Source: Bacteroidales bacterium
GTDB taxonomy: Bacteria > Bacteroidota > Bacteroidia > Bacteroidales > VadinHA17
Length of the DNA: 6,253 nt
NCBI GenBank assembly: GCA_016936695.1
Contig: JAFGXK010000169.1
Coordinates: 1-6,253, forward strand
Direction: 5' to 3'
Of this stretch, positions 1 through 5,874 are shown in pieces; the stretch's first letter is position 1, and every line of letters starts with the position of its first letter. A program made the translations under genes and the position numbers. The notes beneath the pieces were generated by a model. That model worked only from the letters and a program-made list of their open reading frames with translations. It was not told the origin of the DNA and made no database searches.

Positions 1-50
1 CCCTTGGGGCCGGGGTAAACAAAGAAAATCAATTCACGAATAGTGTAAAT
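1..50. other. Left-edge flank after the last stop codon, no gene seen
   Basis: These 50 bases follow the TAA of the barrel gene. They show no start codon with a convincing frame, no strong hairpin with a T-run, and no promoter match. The GC-rich block at 4-16 could belong to a feature beyond the edge. Confidence 0.3.
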
Positions 51-962
51 TTAGAAAATCCTGAAAATAACGCTTACTGAAAAGACGAAACCTTTGGCTC
101 CGGGATAATATGAATCATCGTACAGGGGGATGACATAGGAAGGCTCCACCCCGATGGTCATGAAATCAGTGTTGAAGTCAACCGGCAGTCCGAGGTCAAT
201 CTCGAGCAAACCGAACCTGTTATAATATGAATAGGTAGTGTTAACTGTGCTTCCCGGAGGATTGACAGTGCCATTGCCCTTGTTCCTCCATTGCCGGTAT
301 GGCGATGAAACTGAGTAATAGAATACTGTATCGTCTGTTGAGGTTACTTCTGTGAGGGTTCCGAACATAAGGTTTACATAAGGATCGAATGAAATACTGG
401 CTTTCCCCCTGAAGAACTCAGGAGTCTGGAAATATCTTGAATTTCTGACCTGGTAGAAGCCCTGGCTCTCCTCTGAAAAGAGGGCTCCCGCAGATATCTT
501 TGTATAGAGGATGTTCCAGTCGAAGCCCAGGGTCAGATCGCCATAATTAAAGCTTCCGAATAGTGTGTCGGTGAGCGACGGGTCAACCTGGTAACGGTAT
601 AAACCAGCTGAAATGTCGAACCAGTCGTTAAAGGGGTGGCTGTAGCTCAGGGATCCGATATAGAATGCCGCCAGGGGGTCTGCAGCTGACAGATGCACTG
701 CAGAAACAGTGGCAAAGAGCTTATTGTTAAAGCCGTACGAAAGGGACGCATAACCGTAGGGATTATCCTGCGACATTGTCGATCCCAGGTAGATCATATT
801 GCTTCCGTAACCTCCTCCAGCATAAAATGAACCTGTTTTCCCGGCAACAACCGCGGAGCTGTCTGATGCCTGTGACTTGTCAGCTGTGTGAGCTGAAAGG
901 CCAGGTCCGGTCATCATCAGTGCCGGCAATGCAACGATCAATATAAAAGCTGATTTTCTCAT
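51..962 (-). CDS. Predicted outer-membrane beta-barrel protein, function unknown
   Basis: A 303-residue secreted protein that I do not recognise as a named family. Residues 1-24 form a signal peptide: MRK, a hydrophobic stretch, then probable cleavage after GLSA. A short Ser/Ala/Lys-rich linker follows. From about residue 45 to the end the chain is built of alternating short amphipathic strands rich in Tyr, Phe, Gly and Ser (for example FYAGGGYGS, YGYASLSYGF, YIGSLSYS). It ends in VIFRIF, and a terminal Phe is typical of barrels inserted by the BAM complex. These traits support an outer-membrane barrel of perhaps 10-14 strands (inference). No metal-ligand cluster, plug domain or TonB box is visible. 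The ATG lies 17 bases after the preceding small secreted gene, so the two are probably co-transcribed. Role could be a channel, adhesin or envelope structural protein. Barrel call fairly sure, function unknown. Confidence 0.72.
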   Translation of the reverse strand: MRKSAFILIVALPALMMTGPGLSAHTADKSQASDSSAVVAGKTGSFYAGGGYGSNMIYLGSTMSQDNPYGYASLSYGFNNKLFATVSAVHLSAADPLAAFYIGSLSYSHPFNDWFDISAGLYRYQVDPSLTDTLFGSFNYGDLTLGFDWNILYTKISAGALFSEESQGFYQVRNSRYFQTPEFFRGKASISFDPYVNLMFGTLTEVTSTDDTVFYYSVSSPYRQWRNKGNGTVNPPGSTVNTTYSYYNRFGLLEIDLGLPVDFNTDFMTIGVEPSYVIPLYDDSYYPGAKGFVFSVSVIFRIF

Positions 963-964
963 CC

Positions 965-984
965 GGTAATTATGGAGGATTACC
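965..984 (-). promoter_or_regulatory. Small hairpin over a stop codon, next to the following start
   Basis: GGTAAT (984-979 on the minus strand) and ATTACC (970-965) form a perfect 6-bp stem with an 8-base loop. The stem contains the TAA stop of the upstream small secreted gene (982-980), and its foot ends 2 bases before the ATG of the barrel gene (962). No T-run follows, so it is not a classical terminator. It might tune initiation or couple translation of the two genes. Functional meaning is inference, and a 6-bp stem can arise by chance. Confidence 0.3.
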
Positions 985-1357
985 TTCCACCCTTCCGTCC
1001 TGCCCCTCCGGGTTTTCCAACTCCCTTAGGCACGCCGGATCCGGATGGCCTGACTATCATCGGAGGCCTTGCTCCCTTTGCCTTGCTCATGTCGGGACGG
1101 CTTCCCTTAACCTGCTTCACAGCCTTTACTGCCTTTCCATTTGCCTGTCCGTTTGCATTACCACTGCCAGCCTGAACCTGTCCCTGCTGCTCTCCCTGCC
1201 GTAATTTCTCCTGTTCCTTCTGCTGCTCCTTTTGCTGTTCCAGTTGCTGCTGCCTTATCCTTAAAGTATCGCCGCTCTGAACTGCAGTCTGGGAAAATCC
1301 TTTCCCTGCAAACAGCAGAAATACAAAAATCAACAGTATTTTAATCACTCTTTTCAT
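980..1357 (-). CDS. Small secreted low-complexity basic protein, unknown function
   Basis: A 125-residue protein with no family I recognise. The ATG at 1357 is chosen over an in-frame ATG at 1399. From 1357 the protein opens with a standard signal peptide (MKRVIKILL, hydrophobic to about residue 17, probable cleavage after GKGFSQ). The longer start would add 14 polar residues and would leave almost no leader after the -7 box at 1413-1420. The mature part has three zones: a short polar start, a Gln/Glu/Lys-rich stretch (about 36-62, repeats of the type QQKEQ) likely to be helical or disordered, and a Gly/Asn/Lys/Arg/Pro-rich tail (about 63-125) ending GRKGGR. The tail is strongly basic with almost no acidic residues, so the mature protein should be disordered and positively charged. 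It probably shares an mRNA with the barrel gene downstream. It may bind a polyanion or cell-envelope component, but that is a guess. Confidence 0.62.
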   Translation of the reverse strand: MKRVIKILLIFVFLLFAGKGFSQTAVQSGDTLRIRQQQLEQQKEQQKEQEKLRQGEQQGQVQAGSGNANGQANGKAVKAVKQVKGSRPDMSKAKGARPPMIVRPSGSGVPKGVGKPGGAGRKGGR

Positions 1358-1412
1358 TTCATTCTGTATTAGAAATCTCCTTATTAAACCAGTTGTCATA
1401 AATATTCAGGAA

Positions 1413-1420
1413 CAAAGATA
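1413..1420 (-). promoter_or_regulatory. Bacteroidota-type -7 promoter box (TATCTTTG)
   Basis: Read on the minus strand, these bases are TATCTTTG, an exact match to the Bacteroidota sigma factor -7 consensus TAnnTTTG. Transcription would begin a few bases further on, near 1405-1408, giving a leader of about 50 bases to the ATG at 1357. No convincing -33 TTG-type element sits at the usual distance; only a T-rich run (TTTTTTC) is near. The site lies in the 179-base gap between the permease stop and the small secreted gene, so it fits the start of a separate transcription unit. Confidence 0.5.
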
Positions 1421-1536
1421 CTGGTCATTTATGAAGCTTTGATGAAAAAATGACAATGTTGATGGAAGAAATTCCAATATGCTAAGCAATTCAAAACAGG
1501 ATCAGTCAGGTTTATGCCTGGAATAAAATACAATTC

Positions 1537-2403
1537 CTAAGCCTTTCCTGCCCTGCGGGCTGTCGCTTTCAATACGGCTCTTATCAGTATCGAGATCACA
1601 AGACACAGTGCAAGAAACAGGATTATGGTGGGGGAACACGGGACATCCAAAACCCATGACAGATATAAACCCATTAAGCTTGCAATGCCTCCCACCAGAA
1701 GTCCGACGAGAATCCTATGTGACCATCTTGTCGCAAATAACGCCGAGATTGATGAAGGAATGATGAGGAAAGCAAACACTGTAAGTATTCCGCCAACATT
1801 TACCGCTTCAACTATCACTATTCCGAAAGTAAAATAAAACAGAAAGTCCCACAGGCGGGGATTGGAGACATCACTATCCCTTCCCTTGTAAAGTGATGTA
1901 AGTTCTTTAAACTTATACCTGAAGAAATAATGAAATATGCCCACAACCGATACTACCACCAGCAGACGGATAACCTGGTGCCATGATATCCAGAGAAGGG
2001 TTCCTGCCAGCATGTCGTGAATATGCACATCGCTTCCGGCGAATTTATCAAGTATGATCACCGCGCTTGTCGTTGCAACTGCATAAGCTATTCCTATAAA
2101 TGCTTCGAGGGGAACCTTTATCTTTTTGTTCCTGAAGAGTGTAAAAACCCAGGCAGCAAGCATGCAGAAAAGATATGCCATCAAGGTGTTTGAGCCATGT
2201 TCATCGGCATGCTGGTGCGGTACCTCGCGGACAGTGTTCAGCACAAGCGATACTGCACTTCCGAGGGCAGCGATCTGTGCCAGGGCAATATCGATAAAGA
2301 TAATCTCCCTTTCAATCACATGAATTCCGAAATAGACCATAATGCCTATCAGAAGAAGGCTGCCGGCAAGAGGGGCCAGCATGAATTCAATTGCCATTGT
2401 CAT
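1537..2403 (-). CDS. Metal ABC transporter permease (ABC-3/ZnuB-like), His-rich subunit
   Basis: A 288-residue polytopic inner-membrane protein of the ABC-3 (ZnuB/TroC/MntB) family, forming half of the transmembrane channel for a divalent metal, most likely zinc. About eight hydrophobic segments are visible. Family-like features include FIDIALAQIAALG (residues 36-48), PLEAFIGIAYA (98-108), GTLLWISW (134-141), the long helix region around VEAVNVGGILTVFAFLIIP (198-216), and LYLSWVLDVPCSP near the C terminus. A loop after the second membrane segment holds H63, H65 and H69, and a second loop holds H127 and H129; the partner permease lacks both clusters. The ATG overlaps the partner's stop as ATGA, so the two are translationally coupled and probably form a heterodimer. 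Another Met at residue 3 is a possible start. No ATPase gene adjoins. Family call is very sure, the metal less so. Confidence 0.92.
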   Translation of the reverse strand: MTMAIEFMLAPLAGSLLLIGIMVYFGIHVIEREIIFIDIALAQIAALGSAVSLVLNTVREVPHQHADEHGSNTLMAYLFCMLAAWVFTLFRNKKIKVPLEAFIGIAYAVATTSAVIILDKFAGSDVHIHDMLAGTLLWISWHQVIRLLVVVSVVGIFHYFFRYKFKELTSLYKGRDSDVSNPRLWDFLFYFTFGIVIVEAVNVGGILTVFAFLIIPSSISALFATRWSHRILVGLLVGGIASLMGLYLSWVLDVPCSPTIILFLALCLVISILIRAVLKATARRAGKA

Positions 2404-3248
2404 AGGTTCCCGTTTTTAATTTTCGCCGACAATTTTTTGAATGCAAGCCTGCCGAAAGCCAGTAAAAACACGGTTACACCGAGAAGGGTAACAATTGCTG
2501 GCGCATTTGAGATATTAAAAGTATAGGAGAGGTACATTCCGAGAACCGATCCGGCTATCCCTATTATCCAGCTCCAGATAAACCGTTTCTTCCAGCTTTG
2601 TGTAAACAGTGTTGCAGCTGCCGTCGGGGCAATCAGAAGCGTAAATACAAGGAAGATGCCCCCAATTGGTACTGCCTTGACAATCACCAGACTGAAGGTA
2701 ATGTAAAATATCAGCTCATATGCCCTGGTTCTCCATGGACTGAAGGGCAGATTTTCCTTGTTGTCTGAAATTATTATAAAAGTCTTCCAGAAAGCCAGAT
2801 GAATTATGCCGACTACCGCAAACATTATAAAACAGTTAAGGACATTTCCCCAGGTTACCCAGAGAAGATTTCCGGTAATGGTTTTTGTAATGAAATTCGA
2901 TCCTCCCGGTATCTTCTCTGCAAAAAGCATTGCAAGCCCCAGGGCAACGCAGTAAATTATTCCTATAATTGCTTCCTGGGGAACTATCTGTTTCTGGAAT
3001 TTTGTCAGGGCAAACAGGGCAATTACCACTATGGTAAAGAAATAGGATATCAGCTGAACGTTAAGCGATTGCTCCGCCAAGCCGAGCATTAATCCTATCA
3101 TGGTTCCCAGGGCGGCAATCTGGGCGACGGCAATATCTATGAAAATGATACCCCTCGAAAGGATATGATTCCCGAAATAGCTGAGCACCCCTGCCAGCAG
3201 GATGCTGGCAGTGATGGGAGCAGCAAGAAATAACAGGTTGTCGATCAT
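2400..3248 (-). CDS. Metal ABC transporter permease (ABC-3/ZnuB-like), first of a pair
   Basis: A 282-residue ABC-3 family inner-membrane permease, paralogous to the gene that follows it. The two share the N-terminal plan APxxxSxLLxG and FIDIAxAQIAALG (here residues 36-48), then a P-x-EAxIGIxY motif (90-99), a GNLLWVTW motif (126-133), an IGGIFLVFTLLIAPTAAATLF helix region (about 195-215) and LGMYLSYTFNISNAP near the end. About eight membrane segments are visible and length is normal for the family. The usual GDxxSH-type motif of well-known ZnuB/TroC proteins is replaced by FIDIAxAQIAALG, marking a divergent subfamily. Unlike its partner it has no His-rich loops. It begins 47 bases after the periplasmic binding protein gene and its TGA overlaps the next ATG. 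Together with its partner it should form the pore docking the binding protein and an ATPase encoded elsewhere. Confidence 0.92.
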   Translation of the reverse strand: MIDNLLFLAAPITASILLAGVLSYFGNHILSRGIIFIDIAVAQIAALGTMIGLMLGLAEQSLNVQLISYFFTIVVIALFALTKFQKQIVPQEAIIGIIYCVALGLAMLFAEKIPGGSNFITKTITGNLLWVTWGNVLNCFIMFAVVGIIHLAFWKTFIIISDNKENLPFSPWRTRAYELIFYITFSLVIVKAVPIGGIFLVFTLLIAPTAAATLFTQSWKKRFIWSWIIGIAGSVLGMYLSYTFNISNAPAIVTLLGVTVFLLAFGRLAFKKLSAKIKNGNL

Positions 3249-3295
3249 AAATCAATGTATTTGGAAGTTCACTCCGGTGTCCGGCAATCCGTCAC

Positions 3296-4399
3296 TTATC
3301 TGATATTTGAATTGATCTGGTCGATCCAGTAATCAACAAGCTTGAAATTATCCTCAAGGCCGGGAAGTCCGTTCACAAAAAGCGGCAAATAGAGAGCCTT
3401 GATCCCGGTTTTTTCTTCGATCATCTGGGCAGTCTTTTTCTCAAAATAGTTTGCAACGATCATCAGTTTGATATTCTGATCCTTAATCAGCCCGATCATG
3501 CTCTGGACATGCTTCGCCGACGGGGGGATTCCCGGCTTAGGTTCGATGTATCCAAGTACTTCGAGACCGAAGGTATTGGTGAGATACGACCAGTTCTTAT
3601 GGTATGTTATTATTCGTTTCCCCCTGAAAGGCAAGGCTTTCTTGAGCCAGCCTCCGAGCTGATCAATGAGTTTTCCTCCTTCATACGGCTTCTCAAGAAA
3701 TGTGAAAAGAGTTTTGTTCTCAAGAAGTTTTATCAGTGTTTCTCCTCCGAACATTTCAACAAGCTTGTCTCCAAAAAGTGCTCTGTCGACCTTGTCAATG
3801 AAAGCGTCCCTGTTCTTTTGATAATATGCAGAATTTGCCGGATCGTTTTTCACCAGACCAATGGTAATGTTCCGTGCAATCACTCTCCAGTTTACAGGGC
3901 CTGTATTTATATGAGGGTTACCCATAAGATGTACGTCACCTTCGGTACGGCTTGCGAATTCAACTTTCTCCAGGATATTCACCCCGTCAGAAACCGATAC
4001 AAATCCGATTTCGCCATCCATGATCTTCCTGTTCCTGGCCTTGTCTACAAGAGTAGCGGCCCACATCTCCAGGTCCATTCCGGTTGTGATCCACAAGTCT
4101 GCTTTCGAAAGAGTGACTGCGTAACTGGGCTTAGGGGGAACAAAATGGGGATCCTGCTCACCGTGTGCTATATAGGTAACCGTTGCCCTGTCTCCTGCAA
4201 TAAATTCAACTATCGCTGCGTAATCTGAAAACGAACAGACAATATTGAGCGTTTTTCCTGATTCACCTCCCCTGTACCTGTTCTGGGTTCTTTCCTGTCC
4301 CTGGGCATGTAAAGAAATAGTGATGCCCGTAAGGAGCAGAACAACCAGAACAGCAGCGATTGTTCCCTTTGATTTACGATTGTATTTGTATGTATCCAT
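3296..4399 (-). CDS. Periplasmic zinc/manganese-binding protein (ZnuA/TroA-like, cluster A-I)
   Basis: A 367-residue periplasmic solute-binding protein that captures a divalent metal, probably zinc, and delivers it to the two permeases downstream. The ATG at 4399 is preferred over the one at 4456. The longer form overlaps the upstream gene by 14 bases and adds 19 polar residues before the signal peptide, which here ends near LHAQ (residues 30-33). Numbered from 4399, family landmarks are the first metal His in QDPHFVPPKPS (H85), the second in GNPHINTGP (H163), the third in TYHKNWSYL (H267), and EPKPGIPPS (286-294). The fourth ligand, often an Asp in ZnuA, is not obvious; the region reads VNGLPGLEDN (342-351). 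The His/Asp-rich loop of many ZnuA proteins is absent. About 40 extra residues (roughly 208-251) sit between the second and third ligands, making it longer than the usual ~300. Family very sure; metal inferred. Confidence 0.9.
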   Translation of the reverse strand: MDTYKYNRKSKGTIAAVLVVLLLTGITISLHAQGQERTQNRYRGGESGKTLNIVCSFSDYAAIVEFIAGDRATVTYIAHGEQDPHFVPPKPSYAVTLSKADLWITTGMDLEMWAATLVDKARNRKIMDGEIGFVSVSDGVNILEKVEFASRTEGDVHLMGNPHINTGPVNWRVIARNITIGLVKNDPANSAYYQKNRDAFIDKVDRALFGDKLVEMFGGETLIKLLENKTLFTFLEKPYEGGKLIDQLGGWLKKALPFRGKRIITYHKNWSYLTNTFGLEVLGYIEPKPGIPPSAKHVQSMIGLIKDQNIKLMIVANYFEKKTAQMIEEKTGIKALYLPLFVNGLPGLEDNFKLVDYWIDQINSNIR

Positions 4400-4442
4400 T
4401 GTTTGTAATTGATTGTTTTTATGGTATGATATATTGTAAAGT

Positions 4443-5789
4443 CTAATATGCTTCATGTTTGTGCGGCCCCATGGCCCAGCAGATCTGAAGGATCACCGAA
4501 TGATCGCTGGGGAGATCAGAATAAAAATCAGGATGGTAGATGTTTCGCCTGTTATACTGGTACTGAAGCCTGGTAAAGACAAATTCACTCTGCCAGAAAT
4601 CAAGGTTAACCGTATAATCCCATTCATACTGATCCGGATCAAAGGGCAGCTCTGAGTATCCGATCCTGCCTCCGATCCAGAACCTTGCATTCAGCTTGTT
4701 CTGTACCGAAGAATAAAATCCCTTTGTGTTGATGTCAAGGGTGTTTTCAGTTCTGTGGCTGTAAAGCAGTTCTGTCTTCCAGTCAAATGTTCGGTATTTC
4801 TCCCTTCCCATCGGGACCCATTTGTATGAAAGACCAAGGCTTCCGATGTAAGAATAATTACCACTTTCAGAAGGGTTTTTACCCGTTACACCGCTCAGCC
4901 TGAACTCGAAATAACTGTTCTGGTTAATATCATAAAAGTTCTTGAACTGTCCGATGTACAGAAAGCTCTTGTCGGCAAAGCTGAATCTGTCTCCAGTCTC
5001 GGTGCCCCTCAGCACCGTAAGATCGAGTGTCGAAGCATCGGCAAAAAGAAGTTTTGGCAGCATGAAGGAGGTAGCTACCCCGGTACCGCCCAGTCCCTTA
5101 TTGCTAAACAGGTTAACAAGGGCCCTGGGCCGGTCGAACTGAGGAAGTGCATGATCATGGTACCTGTTCAGCGGGCCGAATTCGGAATAGAAGATGCCGA
5201 CCTTAAGGTTCATATTCAGTGGCAGGTTAAGCCACTCCATATACGCTTCCTCAATGCTGATTTCATCCTTGGTAATTGAAATGAACGATTTTCCCCGTGT
5301 GAAAGGATCAAGTGCTGACTCAAGCCCGAGCTCAACTTCCCGGAGAAAAAATCCGTTATTCCCATAGAGCACATCGCCCGGATCGGAAATATATTCATTG
5401 CCGGATGAACTGAATCCCCCGAAGAAATCACCGCCCAGGCTTATATTTGGATTTAAACCCTGCTGCTGTCTGACTCCGCTGAGGAATCTTTTATTGACAT
5501 GCTCCTCCTCAACTTCCTCCTTCTCCGAAAGCCGTGAGGCCTCTTCCATCAGTTTCCTTATGTCGTCGTCACCATCTTCCGTGAAGGTACTGATGCTTTG
5601 TGCCGATATAAGCGAATCGAGCCTTGAACCAAAAACTTTATTTTGCTCCTTAAGCCTCATGATTTCCGTCTTTAACAATGCAATAGAATCCTGCATGGCC
5701 TGACCGGATGCCTTTACGTCCTGAGCATTGATTAAATGTAGTGGAAACAGTAATAATATAACAAGAAAATTAAATATCCATCTCTTCAT
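4443..5789 (-). CDS. Outer-membrane porin-like beta-barrel of the metal-uptake cassette
   Basis: A 448-residue outer-membrane protein, probably a porin for metal entry. The ATG at 5789 is chosen because it starts a clean signal peptide (MKRWIFNFL to LINAQ, residues 1-23) and has AAAGG 7 bases upstream. The longer frame begins with TTG at 5819 and adds ten polar residues. The mature protein has a predicted coiled coil (about 30-65, LLKTEIMRLKEQNKVF), an acidic linker (about 71-97) and then a barrel of amphipathic strands from about residue 118. An N-terminal coiled coil before a barrel recalls trimeric porins of the OprP/OprO kind (inference). Two His-bearing segments stand out: NRYHDHALPQFDRP (208-221) and the C-terminal GPHKHEAY (441-448). 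It precedes the binding protein gene by 43 bases, which suggests it admits the same metal. No TonB plug is visible, so it is unlike ZnuD-type receptors. Barrel sure; substrate inferred. Confidence 0.75.
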   Translation of the reverse strand: MKRWIFNFLVILLLFPLHLINAQDVKASGQAMQDSIALLKTEIMRLKEQNKVFGSRLDSLISAQSISTFTEDGDDDIRKLMEEASRLSEKEEVEEEHVNKRFLSGVRQQQGLNPNISLGGDFFGGFSSSGNEYISDPGDVLYGNNGFFLREVELGLESALDPFTRGKSFISITKDEISIEEAYMEWLNLPLNMNLKVGIFYSEFGPLNRYHDHALPQFDRPRALVNLFSNKGLGGTGVATSFMLPKLLFADASTLDLTVLRGTETGDRFSFADKSFLYIGQFKNFYDINQNSYFEFRLSGVTGKNPSESGNYSYIGSLGLSYKWVPMGREKYRTFDWKTELLYSHRTENTLDINTKGFYSSVQNKLNARFWIGGRIGYSELPFDPDQYEWDYTVNLDFWQSEFVFTRLQYQYNRRNIYHPDFYSDLPSDHSVILQICWAMGPHKHEAY

Positions 5790-5796
5790 TTTGAAA

Positions 5797-5801
5797 CCTT
5801 T
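5797..5801 (-). promoter_or_regulatory. Ribosome-binding site deciding the porin start
   Basis: On the minus strand these bases read AAAGG, 7 bases before the ATG at 5789. Shine-Dalgarno-like sequences are scarce at the other starts in this window, so its position supports the internal ATG rather than the TTG at 5819. Confidence 0.4.
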
Positions 5802-5828
5802 ATAAGAATTGTTACTCAATATTAGTCG

Positions 5829-5852
5829 TTAAAGCAGGGGTAGCTGCCTTAA
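5829..5852 (-). other. Imperfect palindrome / hairpin in the gap before the porin gene
   Basis: Two 9-base arms, TTAAGGCAG and CTGCTTTAA on the minus strand, pair at 8 of 9 positions (one A/C mismatch) around a 6-base loop. It lies in the 85-base gap between the His-rich protein stop and the porin ATG. No T-run follows it in the reading direction, so it is a weak terminator candidate at best. As DNA it could be a dyad operator for a dimeric regulator such as a Fur-family (Zur) protein, or an RNA processing/attenuation hairpin between cistrons. I see no recognisable Zur consensus. Structure is visible; function is open. Confidence 0.35.
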
Positions 5853-5874
5853 ATCCGGCACCATGTGTGTCAGA

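Noticed and set aside
980..1399. Longer form of the small secreted protein starting at 1399
   Set aside because: It would place 14 polar residues before the signal peptide and leave almost no leader after the TATCTTTG box.
1463..1476. TGGAA/TTCCA inverted repeat as a terminator after the permease gene
   Set aside because: The stem has only 5 AT-leaning pairs and the T-run is about 12 bases away rather than directly after it.
1507..1520. CAGG/CCTG repeat just after the second permease stop as a terminator
   Set aside because: Only four pairs with no following T-run; the stretch of T lies before it in the reading direction.
3061..3255. Minus-strand frame with several Cys and His near the first permease start
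   Set aside because: It overlaps the permease N terminus in another frame. The permease frame has conserved motifs and this one has none, so the Cys/His content is not taken as a metal site.
3274..3284. CCGG-TGT-CCGG in the gap between the binding protein and first permease
   Set aside because: A 4-bp stem with a 3-base loop and no T-run is too weak to call a terminator or operator.
3509..4228. Plus-strand reading frame of 239 codons
   Set aside because: It lies wholly opposite the binding protein gene, whose family motifs are clear. The plus-strand product is Cys-rich with no recognisable motif.
5398..5703. Ser/Leu-rich plus-strand reading frame of 101 codons
   Set aside because: It is antisense to the acidic and coiled-coil part of the porin gene, and its composition follows from that strand's codons.
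5817..5824. TAATATTG on the minus strand as a -7 box for the porin gene
   Set aside because: It misses the TAnnTTTG consensus at one key position, and no -33 element is visible at the expected distance.
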